Positions 30,464 through 41,822 of a stretch of DNA of 64,000 nucleotides are shown piece by piece (position 1 is the first letter of the stretch; every line of letters begins with the position of its first letter). The stretch is from NCBI RefSeq assembly GCF_050947875.1, contig NC_134570.1, positions 244,086,584 through 244,150,583 of the forward strand, written 5' to 3'. Origin of the DNA: Dermacentor variabilis. Lineage: Eukaryota; Arthropoda; Arachnida; Ixodida; Ixodidae. The notes beneath the pieces were generated by a model, which ran no database searches, had not been told where the DNA came from, and saw only the letters and a program-made list of their open reading frames with translations. The position numbers and the translations under genes are program-made.

Positions 30464-31333
30464 CAGTCAAACCTCAATATGTCGAACACGGATATATCGA
30501 ATAATTGTGTATATTGAACACTTTCTATACCACATGGGAAATGGCATGTATTTTTTTTCGAATGGATTGGATGTGGAATGGATATACTACCAAACTCTGC
30601 CACCCCTGACCCCGTGCGCTCCGTTGACAGGCGGCAAGCTTTCCCGCAACACCCTAGAAGATACCGGTGGCGTGATGGGCGTTGCTTACTGCTGCACACT
30701 ATAGCTCCACACATCGATTGCACCGAGGGCTCCATTTGAATGTAGCCGTATACGCGCGCAGCAGCTTGGCTAGTTCGACATCAACGAAGCATTGCATTTG
30801 GCACACTGACTCCTGCTCAGTGCCACACTCTGTGCCTGCCGCGCCTCGCGAGGAATGGCAATTTGCTTCTACAAGGACACACAACAAAGTGCATTCACTG
30901 GGCTCACTCATAGATGCCATGGCAGACGCCACTTAATACTTTGTTGTTGACAGTGTTTTAAAATGCTTTGATTGAGGGACATGGAGATTGCACTAGAAGT
31001 AGCAGCCTAACAAAGACGCTGCTGAGGTTGATCCTGCAAGAGCTGATGTTGCCCCACTCCCGACTTCCACTGGGGCTATAGCTTCTTTGGCCCTCCTATG
31101 TCGCTACTGCAGCACAATAGAAGGCACCGGCTTGTGGATCATTTAGGCTATGTTGAGGATCGCATGGTCAATCATGCAGCTGCAAATAAGAACCAGGCTA
31201 CACTGCTGCAGTACTATCATCCAAAGAAATACATTGTGTGCAGCTTCAAGTGAGTATTTACCACGTCATGATTGGTTCAGTGATTGATTTGTACAAGCTT
31301 TTAAGTGTCTTTTATGTGATATTATATATCGAG
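30464..31333 (+). mobile_element. Tigger-B, pogo-superfamily transposon, right end lost
   Basis: Starts CAGTCAAACCTCAATATGTC at 30464 after TA. A transposase tail at 31137-31253 reads DHLGYVEDRMVNHAAANKNQ and LLQYYHPKK, the usual C terminus of Tigger transposases, ending TGA at 31251. Most of the gene is deleted. The right inverted repeat is not found: Z2 sequence begins at about 31334 and host-like sequence follows Z2, so a deletion or rearrangement has removed it together with the 3' part of LINE K. Confidence 0.75.
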
Positions 31334-31804
31334 AATTCCCTGAGTTTCCCAGGTTTTCCCTGGGTGCCTTTCCAAGTTTCCCTGAGTGATGCAGAACTAC
31401 GTTTTATGTCAAGAAGGGCTGAAACCATATCGCCTGATGCTGTCACTGTCTAGTAGGCATATCGAGTCGGACATTCACAAATACAAATAAGAAGGAGATG
31501 GATACACAAGCAAATATTTTCGAATATGAGCTATTTCTATCAACTGATAGCAAGCTCAGTGGTATGAGGCTCGAACTTTGTCATAATTGAGATTCTCTCT
31601 CAACAGCTCGTAAGTCAACCCTAGCTGTCCTGACATATTCTCAGCCCATGCATGATGCCTCAGTGTAGTGTTTCACTGCTTTAAAAAGTTTATTTTGGTT
31701 TGTATGAGAGACACCTGCATCTCGGCATCAGTGAACACTGTTTTTTGAGTTCAAGCTCCTTTGAAACTGCGGCAGCACGCTTTATTTCCCGCTAATTCCT
31801 CAGT

Positions 31805-32127
31805 GCGAAATGAAGTTGTCAACAACGCTGACCGTTCGTCTTCCTTTTGTAATTAAGGCATTTCTTCTTGGTGGAGCGTGTGCCGGTTCTGCTGGTCTAC
31901 CACTGCCCATTCTATGCCTGGATCCCGCATCAACATGCCATCTCTCCCCGACCCATTTTGCTGGCTCTTCTGTTTATCTACCCGTCCGTATCAGCGTTGC
32001 GCGGCAATCAGTGACGTCACAGCTTTCCGAAGCTATAAAGCCTGAACTTCAATGCTCCTGGATCAGTGGGAATGGCGAAATGAAATTGTCAATAACGCTG
32101 ACCGTTCGTCTTCCTTTTGTAATTCAG
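31805..32127 (+). repeat. LINE G 5' monomers (270-bp unit, 1.2 copies)
   Basis: GCGAAATGAAGTTGTCAA at 31805 recurs at 32075 as GCGAAATGAAATTGTCAA, 270 bases (90 codons) later. Both continue to CTTCCTTTTGTAATT, then AAG|GCATTT in the first and CAG|GTTAGC in the second. The frame from ATG 31810 is open across both copies. Confidence 0.87.
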
Positions 32128-32247
32128 GTTAGCTACTCGCATTCTTCTGTAAAATCTAGTAACAGATTTCTTGTAGTTGTGCCATGCCCAAGCACTCTTA
32201 TGCATATCATGTATGAATGTTTTCTTGTGTGCGAGCTCCTTGTTTGA

Positions 32248-33590
32248 GGAGATGTTGAGTCAAATCCTGGCCCTGATACGAGAGCAAGTTAAGTGATATC
32301 GCGGCAGGCCAGAATGCAATAATTCAAGCTATTGCAGAACTGAAATCCCAGTTGACGGCATCACAGGCTGCTTTAGTTGCAGTCAGTGCCAGGGTAGTGG
32401 AACTTGATAAACTTCTGCAAGAAGTCAAATAGTCTGCAGACCAAATTAACGACATTAATAGTGCTATTGATTCACTTCGCGGTTCTGTCACTCAGGAGTC
32501 TGAGAAGTTGGTCGACCTTGAAGACCGTAGCCATCGTTTCAACTTGGTTGTTTATGGCGTACCTGAGGCGCCCGATGAAACCGCAGATCAAATAAAAAAT
32601 AAATTTGTAAATGAAATATTCGAACAGAAGCTTGGGGTGAAATGTTCCTCCGTTGGTAGAATTCATAGGCTTGGTCATAGTCATAACAAAAATCGGCCGA
32701 CTATTTTGTACCTGCAGGATTACAATGAAAAGCAGTGCATTCTAAAAAATGCTAAGAAACTGAAAGGCACGCGTATCATCATCGAGCATGATTATTCCCG
32801 TCGCACTCGGCGCAGGCGCCGGCTTCTGTATGAGAGTGCAAGGGGAGATAGGGCAAATGGAAAAACAGACTATCTTGTCAATCATAAACTACGGTTTGAC
32901 AACGACACGTTTGTGTGGGACGAGTGCAAAAACACGCATGTTAGGCTCCCTGCTAGACGCGTCAACGCGGATCGCAATTGACAACCACGTGTTTCTCGGC
33001 CACAGCATTTGCGCCTCTCAAACGTAAACGTACGAAGTATAAGTAACAAAACTGCAGAACTAGAAACTATACTCCTTTGTCAGGACTCTCACATAGTAGT
33101 ATTAACCGAAACATGGCTCCATGAAGAAATTAAAGACGAAGACTTGGTTCCTGGATCCAACAATATATACAGAAGGGACCGAACTTCCCGTGGCGGTGGT
33201 GTGGTCATTATTGTGAGCAAAAACACGTCTGTATCGTTACTACACCAAATTGATAATCATGAAAGTTTCCTCCTACAGGTCAATTTGAACGGGTTCTTGT
33301 TTAACGTTGTAGCAGTGCCACGTCAGATTTCCTAACCAAACTTCATGAACATATTGCTAAATATTGCAGAAAGACCATAATAGTGGCTGGCGATTTTAAC
33401 CTTCCCAGCATAAATTGGAAGAAACTTTCGCCACCTACTCTAGTGGACGAAATTATCTTCGACACAATGTTAGCTTGCGATCTTGGCCAAGCAGTTCACG
33501 TTCCAACACGGGCGCAGGGATCTGCACCCTCTATTCTTGATCTGGTTTTCACAGCGGATCTCCTCAAGATGTTTAAATAACCATTGAGGA
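32248..33590 (+). pseudogene. LINE G ORF1 and endonuclease in one frame
   Basis: After the degenerate 2A motif, a coiled coil (ELDKLLQEVK region, with stops) leads to 32508-32981: VDLEDRSHRFNLVVYGVPEA (RNP2-like), RPTILYLQDY (RNP1-like), LKGTRIIIEHDYS and TFVWDECKN. The TGA at 32979-32981 is followed in the same frame by NVNVRSISNKTAELE, VLTETWLHEEIKDEDL and RGGGVVIIVSKN. No Met lies between the stop and ETW. A frameshift near 33315 leads to VAGDFNLPSINWKKL and ILDLVF. It is decayed but shows the shared layout of this LINE group. Confidence 0.83.
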
Positions 33591-33594
33591 AGGC

Positions 33595-35700
33595 ATATAA
33601 GATCATCGGCTTGTGTGCTTCACATATCGAACAGATAGTTCAAACAATAACGCGCTTAAAGAATGAAAATCCGTCAAAAACTATACTAAAGCAAATGACG
33701 AGTCCGTTATCGATTACCTTGAACTAGCACTGGAAGACTTCTCTGGCGATGATGTTGACTACCTATGGCTAAAGCTGAAATCCATTTGCCGCTTCTGTAT
33801 TTATAACTTCATCCCTAGTAAAATGAAGAAGGGGCACCGAAAAGATCCTTGGATCATTCGAGATATAATCCACCTCGTTAGAAATGTAAAAACATTCCGA
33901 AGGCAAAAAAATTTGGCCCAGTATTCGACGAGGTAAAACAAACACTCACTAAAGAAATAGAGCAGGTAGACAGTTTTATTGCTCCCACACGCTCACCCAA
34001 TTTCTTAAGACTGACCCTGAAAAATTTTGGCGACATTTGAACTATAAGAAGAGGCAAGCTCTTGACCACCTAAAGATTGATGGTCAGATAATTCAGGATA
34101 AGCAACACCTGGCATCCAATTTAATTATTACTTCCATTCTATCTTCTCTGAGTCTAATCAGTGCTCTCCGGTCATTGCTGAAGATGTGGAAAACGTAAAT
34201 TCTGATTTTATAACATACGAGGGTATATTTTCTATCCTCTTAAATCTAAACACAAAAAAGACATGCGGTCCTGACGGCATTTCTAATGCTTTTCTTCGTC
34301 GCTATGCCGAGTGGCTTTCACATTTTCTTGTAATTTTCCGCTCGTCCATATCTTCTGGCATCGTTTCATCAGACTGGCGGGTCGCTCGTGTTGCGCCTGT
34401 ATTTATGAGAGGTGACCCTACATTACTATCAAACTATCGCCCTATATCACTGATGGTTATCATCTTGCAAGCTTTTAGAGCATATTATCTCAAATTACAT
34501 GACGCAATTTCTTGAAAAACGTGGTATTCTGTCCCCGTGCCAACAGGGCTTTCGTAAGGGGCTGTCTACCACTACTCAGCTTCTCTCTAGCGTCTACGCT
34601 TTTGCCTCCGTTTTTGATAAAGCCGGCCAGTTGATGTTATATTCCTCGATTTCAGCAAAGCCTTCGATAGGGTCTCTCGGTTTGATAACAAAACTAAGCA
34701 ACTATGGGTTTCCACCTAACATTGTAAACTGGATCTGTGCATATTTGAGCATGCGCGGACGATTCATCGATGTTGAGGGCCATTACTCCGGATGTCTCCC
34801 CGTAAATTCGGGACTGCCGCAGGGAAGCGTGCTAGGAACGCTACTTTTCCTAGTATACATTAACGACATAACAGCATACATAGACGATAGTGTGAGTATT
34901 AAATTGTTCGCGGAGACTGCTTACTTTACAAAGAGATTAAAGATGCCAATGATCAAGTGATCCTGAGTAAAAGTCTTACTGCGATTTCTGACTGGTGCGA
35001 CACCTGGGAAATGGAACTTAATGAAGAAAAAACGGTTTTTATGCGCATTACCAGCAAAAAACACCCTCTAGCGTATCAATACACTATTAATCAATCCGCG
35101 GTCTCTGAAACAGACTCCTTTAAATATTTGGGTGTAACCATCAACAATCGTCTAACCTGGTCGCAACACATTGATAATGTTTGTGCGTCTGCTCGACGTA
35201 AACTCGGCCTACTGAGACACAAGCTGAAGCATTCTCCTCCATCCGTGAAACAATTGGCATTCAACACACTCGTAAGGTCGTGATTAGAATATGCTTGCGT
35301 CGTCTGGGACCCATTCAGGAAAAAAAAATATTAACAAACTGGAAAACATAAACAGGCTTGCCGTCCGCTAATTATATAATTGTTATGGGCGATGACTCCG
35401 CCTCTCAATTGATTATTGAAAATAATGCCACCCTAGAATCCCGAAGAAAGGTAGCACACCTAACATTGCTTTTTTTGCCTTTGTAAAAGGGAACTGCAAC
35501 TTGGTCATTCAACCTGTCTCCAGCCGCTACCAGCTAGAGCTAACAGAAATTATCACCCCGACAAGATAACCCTTATTTTCGGGAGTACAAATTGCTTTAA
35601 ATATTCCTTCTTTCCTAGAAAAATAAATGATTGGAACTCTCTGCCGGCCGATGTATTCCTGTCCAATAACATATTACATGCCATTGAAAAACTGCATTTC
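33595..35700 (+). pseudogene. LINE G linker, RT and C-terminal region
   Basis: The linker has stops. The RT runs 34186-35283 across two frameshifts: TKKTCGPDGISNAFLRR, SDWRVARVAPVFMRGD, NYRPISL, QQGFRKGLSTTTQLLSS, SGLPQGSVLGTLLFLVYIND and IKLFAETAYF. In this last block the FADD catalytic pair has become FAET, which would be inactive. The thumb (FKYLGVTINNRLTWSQHI) and C-terminal region run to about 35700, followed by a 300-bp A/T-rich 3' UTR. Confidence 0.85.
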
Positions 35701-37355
35701 AAATAAACGTGTGACCGCATGAGTACTTTCATGCGTGTTAGCATGAAAAAAAACTGTGTAAACTGGTACTGTAAACATTTCCATCCTTTCAATTCAATCG
35801 TTTGCATTGTATGCTTGTGGAATGTGTTTTTATGTATTTATACATCCTTCAATGTACCTCATATGATTCAATGTATTTCATATTTCATATGCCCTTCTTT
35901 TCTTTGAACGTATTTAATTGCATTACTCTATGAACGAATTCCCTCCTGCCTGGGTCACAAGTTGGCCTGCAGTATTCTGTAAATAAAATAAATAAAGTAA
36001 ATAAGGTCCTCATTCCACCACTCGTCCGCCCCACGGACCATTTCAAGCATCTTCTTGGTCAGTTGCACAGTCCACGTCTGATTTTTCGAACTGCCTAGGG
36101 GCCGCGAGAACGTCCGAAAAATCGGCCAGTTGGAAAAAAAATGCATGTCATTTACTGACCTTAAGAGCTCAAACCGCCACAGGCACATTCGAAAATGCTC
36201 TGAAGGCCAGTCGGTACACGTATTAGGCATATCGGTGGTCGTACTTTGACAGGAAATACCGGGTGCACGCGTGTATAATTAAGGAATACATACTGTGTCC
36301 CGTAACAATTGCCCCTTCTCACACCAATTATGCTTCGCCACAATACTTTTGCGTATGCTTCACCGCGTAACATTAATGTATCGAGACGAAGCTGACTTTC
36401 TGGAACCGGCATCATGCATCGCGCCGTGCTTTCCTAGCTTCGAAGCCAATCGCGAGGACCAAAAGGCGGTGTTGGTACCATTGCTGACAGCGGCGAATTA
36501 TTTCAATGAAACACACGGCACAGAACGGCAAGCATAATAGCGAATGTCGAAGCAGCTAGGCCTAGCGTTGCCGCAGTGGTGGCTACGGCTCCCAGCGGAG
36601 CTGCATGCGAGAGCACCGGTTCGAAGGGGACAAGGTAATAAAAACGGGGGCGACCGAGGTGGATTTGATTAATTTCATTTCGTACCTTCGGTCATGGCAA
36701 ACCTTTCGGAACATCGGACGCGGTGAAGGGTTCTCGCGTCCGAAATTTCAGACGTTCTTATACATTGACTCTATGGGGCACGTGATCGTGCCGCGAAGCC
36801 GTGCGAATTATCGGGCGTCCGGAAAGTCGGTCGTTGACTATACACTGGCAACTCCTCCAGCGCGCACGACTCGGTGTCAAAGATGATTCGTTACGATTCT
36901 TCTCTGTCAGTCGAGCCGGCATTATCGTGACTTTTGCTCCCGAACAAAATTACTGCTCATTTTCCCTGATAGAAGCACAAGTTCCCCGAGTTTTCCCTGA
37001 GTATTATTTCTAGACTATTCAACATCCCTGAGAATTCCCAGCTTTCACGGTTGGTAGACACCCTGAATAATAAGGCTGATGTCTTTTCGAGAGCTTTTGC
37101 GCGGTGTCCATATTCTGTACCTTGATTCAGCTCACTGACGAAATGAAAATTCTCAAATGATTCTGCACTTGTAATTCTAAAGATGCACAGCATGTAATAC
37201 AATTAAATTTTCAATGAACTCAATTAAGTGGCGCTTGAAAGGAACAACGCGGCAGAGCACCAACCAAGTGTACGTTGTAATGCACAGTAAGGCAGCCTTG
37301 TTTTTTAACTGCCACACACCAGTCGTCCACATAGTCCAGCAGTGATGCAGCCTAC

Positions 37356-37508
37356 CTGTCGCCAGGAGTGCTCAGATGGCTGTGCCTCAGGCCCGCCAGG
37401 AAGGCAATTGTCTGGACGGTCTTGCCCAGGCCCATCTCGTCACCCACAATGCCCCCACAGCCCTGCCTGTGCAGCTCCCACAGCCAGCGCACACCGGTCT
37501 GCTGGTAC
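37356..37508 (-). CDS. ERCC6: Single internal exon of DNA excision repair helicase ERCC6 (CSB)
   Basis: The minus strand encodes [19 protein letters not shown], then [20 protein letters not shown], then [11 protein letters not shown]. This is the start of the SNF2 ATPase, motifs Q and I (Walker [10 protein letters not shown]), and the [13 protein letters not shown] phrase is specific for CSB/Rad26. Splice sites frame it: acceptor GTAGTGCAG|GTACCAG at 37509 and donor GACAG|GTAGGC at 37355. The exon is 153 bp with one base of a codon at its 5' end. CSB remodels stalled RNA polymerase II in transcription-coupled repair in the nucleus. No other exon was found; neighbouring exons must be far away or outside the window. 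Confidence 0.92.
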
Positions 37509-37899
37509 CTGCACTACATTATTAGCACTCACCACATTTTTTCTACAGAAAACAGCTTTTTCGACTATGCCATCACCTAAGCTGAAAATTTCACACATCC
37601 ATTCTTTAGCAGCAGCACTGTGGCAGCGAGCAGCTGGCTAAAACATGCTGCTTTGAAGTCTACAGATGTGTCCAAATATCTTGGTGCTTTACTATGCTGG
37701 CAACTGCACTGCTTAGAAGCATATCAATTTCTTCAAAGGCAAGCTTGATAACTGTCCAAACAAAGTCTGGCACTCAACCCTCATTGGGTATTAAAGGAAA
37801 CATTAAATCAGCTCAAAGTGGTAAACAGTACCTTTATAACTTAATTTTCTTCAGTTCTGCTGTAACTGGTCAATTAATAAAGGAGGAGATGAAGGTCAA

Positions 37900-37977
37900 A
37901 GTCTCATTCCATGAATTTCATGCCAAAACCTTAGCACCAGTGCTAACGTTTTGTTATGAAATTCATGAAATGAGACT
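37900..37977. repeat. 78-bp inverted repeat in host intron
   Basis: The left arm AGTCTCATTCCATGAATTTC is mirrored by GAAATTCATGAAATGAGACT, with the centre near GCACCAGTGC. A third partial copy of the arm (TTGCTAAGGTTTTGTTAAGA) follows directly. It is probably a small MITE-like insertion. Confidence 0.75.
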
Positions 37978-38351
37978 TGCTAAGGTTTTGTTAAGAGACT
38001 GTGATGTCACGGATCTCAAAATATTTTCCATATTTCTGCCATTGTGGCTCAGATTTCTCAACTACCCTTTGCTGAGCTGCCCCAACAACAACACTGCCGC
38101 AACCACCTCCTACACAGCTCGCCCCGACGCTCCGGCGAGTTATTGAACAGCAAGTTGATGAAACACTATTAATGTAGAATCAGCAGCACCGTGTTGCCGC
38201 TCCCCTCACTTACACCTCTGTCACCGTGTAGCCTCCTCACCAACCACTTGATATGATACATCCACGGCCGCTGCCACATATTCATCATCCCGTTAACCGG
38301 CTTGCCAATTAACTTTGTAATTATTTGTAAGCCTTTGTAAATCCTGGGCGC

Positions 38352-40760
38352 ATGCAGAACAACAGACCCATATGTTATGCCTGCGGCATACCCGGACATG
38401 TTGCACGATTCTGCCACCGACACATGCTGCACTCTAATGGCTGTATGCCGGAACCTCCCTACACCGACGCGCAACCTTTCCATGACGCTTATTTTACTCA
38501 GCAGTCAAGCAGGGCACCAGCCAAGCACCCGTTACTTGCACATCGTTCACATTCCCCGCATCGTTGCTCGTTGTCTCCCACGCGTCAGCATCCTTTACCC
38601 ACTCAAGAGGGAAGCTAAGCGCCGCAGTTCACGACGTAGGAACTGTTGAACATCTTAAGGGGCAGCGCAATAGGACGAAGACAGAAGGCAGGAACACACA
38701 GGACAGCACTGAACTCACAACTAGCTTTATTCGAAGGCATACACAAACTTATGTACACAACCCAAGCGTGCTCTCCCATCGATGGCGTCATTCTCTGTGC
38801 GCAGGTAAAAAACGCAAAACCCTGTAATCTAATGTCACACTATGAGGCAGCTTAAAAATTCTAATTCATTGTCATGCAAATTTAACGATGGCATGCTTCC
38901 TTGACATTGCCCTTCCTTTGAACACACTTGACATTTCAGCCGGCCTCAGCTCCATAGTTGTTTGCAATCCAATTACACTACACCACTGACAGCTCTCTAC
39001 TGCGAAGCACTTGGCCGTGTTCAGCCCCTTGATGACATGATTATTACTAACGTGCCGGATGCTTCGGATGCAGAGCTCACTGACTTTTGTGCACTTTTCA
39101 CGTCTCCTCCGCCATCACCTATGTGTTCACTCCTTTTATTGTCAATGACCTTACTTCCTAGCAATGCTCCCAGCTTCTTCAGCTGCTTGCCCAGTTTCAT
39201 TCTTCTTTTGACATAACTCGGCTTACTTTGGACCGCATATCGACCATCAGCTATCACATCGACACTGGCTCCAATGTGCCATTGCGGCAGCGCCTGTACC
39301 GTGTCTCAGCCAAGGAGTGTCAGGTCATCAGTGAGCACGTTGACGGCATGCTTCAGCACAGTGTCATTCTACCTTTCAATAGTCTGTGGGCATCACCGGT
39401 GGTTCTCATCACAAAAAAAAGATGGTTCCATTCGGTTCTGCATTGACTATTGCCATCTTAATAAGATAACATGAAAGGGCGCCTACTCTCTACTGCACAT
39501 TGACGATGCTCTGAACAACTTGCAAGGTTCTGAATTCTTCTCTACATTGGATTCATGCTGTAGCTTCTGGCTGGTCCAATTGTCAGCAGTTCATCACCCG
39601 AAAACTGCATTCATTACTCTAGACAGTTTATACAAATTTAATGTGATGCCATTTGGACTACGCAATGTGCCTGCAACATTTGAACGAATGAATCGCAATA
39701 TCTTGCACAGTCTAAAATGGAGCACGTGTTTATGCTAGCTCAGCAACATTGTTGTGCTCGCACTCAATTTCAACACACATTTTCTTTGCCTTAGGCAAGT
39801 GCTGACGTCCTTGACCAATGCAGGCCTGCAACTGAACCTGAAGAAGTGCCAGTTCGCCGTTCGCAAGCTCATGATTCTAGGGCGATATTGTACCGCAAGA
39901 TGAAATCTGCCCCGACCCATAAAAACTTTGTGCTGTGGCAGAGTTTCCAAAACCTAAGACACTAAAAAAACTCTGCACCTTCATCGGCCTCTGTTCTTAT
40001 TTCAGACGCTTTGTTTGCAACGTTGCCTCGCTTATATCACCTCTGACACAACTCTTAAGTAGTGCCAATGACCTATTCTCCTGGTCTCCTACATGTGACA
40101 CCAGGTTCTTGATCTTATGCCATCTCCTCACGTCTCCACCTATACTGCGACACTAAGACCCCACTGCCCCAACTGAAGTGCCTGCCAGCGGTAGTGGCCT
40201 TGGCGCTGCCCTTGCGCAACACAAATCTGGCTACTCTGAGTACATCGTTGCTTACGCCAGTTGTCGATTGACAGAAACGGAACGCAACTATAGCATCACC
40301 GAAAAATAATGTCAGGCTATCGTTTGGGCACTTCGAAAGTTTCGCCTTTATCTATGTGGCCAGCCATTCAACGTGGTAACTGACCATCATGCCCTTCATT
40401 GGTTATCCTTTTCAAAACACCCATCTGGACACCTCGTCTTCTGGGCTCTTCACGTTCAAGACTATGAGGCAGATGTAGTCCACTGCTCCAGCCGCAAGCA
40501 CACTGACGCCGACACTCTGTCATGCTCTCCGCTGCCAGTGACACCACCTAGCTCTCCACCTTTATGGTCGTGTCTTCGGTCGATATCGACACCGTCACAT
40601 CAAAACAGCGCAAGGATCCTTGGCTGGCCTCTTTTGCATCTCCTATGTGTTTTGCCTGTATCTCCCATCCCCGGCATCGCCAAGCTGCTCATTTCACTGC
40701 CCGAAACAACCTCTTGTATCGACACAACTACCAGGCTGATGGTCGCCAGTGACTATCCTG
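38352..40760 (+). pseudogene. Second Ty3/gypsy copy, decayed gag-pol
   Basis: Gag end: the CCHC knuckle ICYACGIPGHVARFCHRH (38370-38423). Pol, much broken: YHIDTGSNVPLRQRLYRVS, LWASPVVLITKK, FNVMPFGLRNVPATFERM, then a stop where YLDD should be (39735, C-stop-LSN). It continues with [15 protein letters not shown] (connection), [13 protein letters not shown] (RNase H) and [13 protein letters not shown] (start of integrase). It stops near 40760 where LINE D begins. The integrase C terminus reappears at 46843. The family differs from the 11126 element. Confidence 0.8.
38650..38870 (-). repeat. Small insertion with AGCGCT-type terminal module in gypsy-2
   Basis: On the minus strand it reads CAGTGCTGTCCTGTGTGTTC, then TTCGTCCTATTGCGCTGCCC and CTTAAGATG. 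It interrupts the decayed gypsy between gag and pol. The module order matches the palindromes at 2429 and 17365 but has only one arm. The right limit is approximate. Confidence 0.55.
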
Positions 40761-40786
40761 ACAACTTTGCATTCCGATATGTCACA

Positions 40787-40938
40787 GGCACGGCAAAAGT
40801 GCTAGGCGCAGGTCACTCATCATGCATTTCGTTGTTGTGTTACAGGCGTTCAGTCTGTAAGACAGTCGTAAATTCAGTCGGCACGGCGAAGGCGATGGGC
40901 GCAGATCACTCATCATGCATTTAGTTGTCATCTTAAAG
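40787..40938 (+). repeat. LINE D 5' monomers (93-bp unit, 1.6 copies)
   Basis: GGCACGGCAAAAGTGCTAGG at 40787 recurs as GGCACGGCGAAGGCGATGGG at 40880, 93 bases (31 codons) apart. Each contains CATCATGCATTT and ends ACAG or AAAG. The first is followed by GCGTTC, the second by GTTAGT. The plan is the same as the monomers of LINEs B, G and J. Confidence 0.82.
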
Positions 40939-40988
40939 GTTAGTTGTAGTTCATTGAGAAGTGATAACAGATTCCTGGTTGTCATGCC

Positions 40989-41822
40989 GTGTCCACACAC
41001 TTGCGTATGCACTGCGTACAACTGTTTTTGTGTTTGCAAACTGTTTGTGGCGATGCAGAGGAAAGTCCTGGACCTACGGTAGAGGAGATGTTAGCAATGC
41101 TTGTGGAAGGTCAGAAGTTGATTAAATCTAATATATCCTACTTGAAAGACTGCCTGGAGACTACGGAAAAATTTCTATATAGCTTTGGTGCCCGTTTGAC
41201 AAGACTAGAAGACGAAATGAAAGAATGAAAAAACAAAACTTCCCTGAATGAAGGTATTGGCTTAGTGGAAATAGAAAAGACGCTTTACATGCAGCAAGAA
41301 AAATTAGTTGATTTAGAGGATAGAAGCCGCCGGTCAAACATGACTGTATTCGGTGTTCCTGATACACTTGCAGAATTGGAAGAAACCCTGCTAACTACCA
41401 TTATAAAAGAACTATTTCAAGATAAAATGGGCGCCACCTGCTTGTTGGTTGCCCGCATTCACAGGCTTGGCCAGCTAAAGCCGAATCGTCCAATTATTAT
41501 TTATTTCCAAGATTACAGGGAAAAGCAAGCGGTCTGGAACAACGTAAAAAAACTGAAAGGAACGCAAATTTCTAATCAAAATGACTACTGCGCAGACACA
41601 CTCAGAGGGCGTAAGCTACTTTGGGACAGTGCTAAAACTGATAAGGAAGCCGGGAAGAAGGTGTCTCTGGTCGACTTTGGGTTGACGACTGCTCTTACAC
41701 GTGGGACGATGGCTCCCATTTACGCAAAGCAGTGCCAAAACCAAAAAGTGCTTGCCGAAACCTTGCAGCGGTTGCACCTAGCTAGCGACTACAGCCTTGC
41801 CAGCTGCGCTTGCTTTCTCTGA
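40989..41822 (+). pseudogene. LINE D ORF1
   Basis: 40989-41228 gives the 2A-like region and a coiled coil (LIKSNISYLKDCLETTEKF). After a TGA, 41265-41680 continues with LVDLEDRSRRSNMTVFGVPD, RPIIIYFQDYREKQ and LKGTQISNQNDY. A frameshift near 41680 moves to the frame with TWDDGSHLRKAV, ending TAG at 41783-41785. That frame then reads without Met into the endonuclease (LNSRSVLNKLDKLED), as in LINEs B, G and J. The loss of the 2A Asn would stop skipping. Confidence 0.8.

Larger units (their letters stand above)
31805..35998 (+). mobile_element. LINE G, CR1/L2-like retrotransposon with 5' monomers and decayed 2A
   Basis: 4.2 kb inside Z2. It has 5' monomers (31805-32127), a leader with VVVPCPS, a TGA one codon before GDVESNPGP (32251-32274), ORF1, endonuclease, RT and a (AAATAAAGT)-type tail ending at about 35998. 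ORF1 ends in TGA (32979-32981) in frame with the endonuclease. The RT box is FAET at 34907-34918 and several frames are broken, so it is inactive. It is the same group as LINEs D and E. Confidence 0.88.
31334..37065. mobile_element. Element Z2, second copy of Z, carrying LINE G
   Basis: The right end GGTTGGTAGACACCCTG ends at 37065 and matches Z1. The left end begins inside Z, at TTCCCTGAGTTTCCCAGG, so the first 25 or so bases with the left TIR are missing. Own segments are 31334-31804 and 35999-37065. It supplies empty sites for the Kolobok-like element (about 36153) and element W (about 36293), and lacks LINE H. Comparison with Z1 gives a family length of about 1.6 kb with no obvious gene. 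Confidence 0.82.
37066..38160. other. Host intron sequence around the ERCC6 exon
   Basis: Apart from the exon at 37356-37508 and the inverted repeat at 37900-37977, I see no coding signal. It is A/T-rich with ordinary intron character. Part of 37640-38060 resembles short MITE-like repeats. It is the longest stretch of probable host sequence in the window. Confidence 0.55.

Noticed and set aside
37342..37641. Plus-strand open frames over the ERCC6 exon
   Set aside because: They are antisense to a clearly conserved helicase exon with splice sites and do not resemble a protein.
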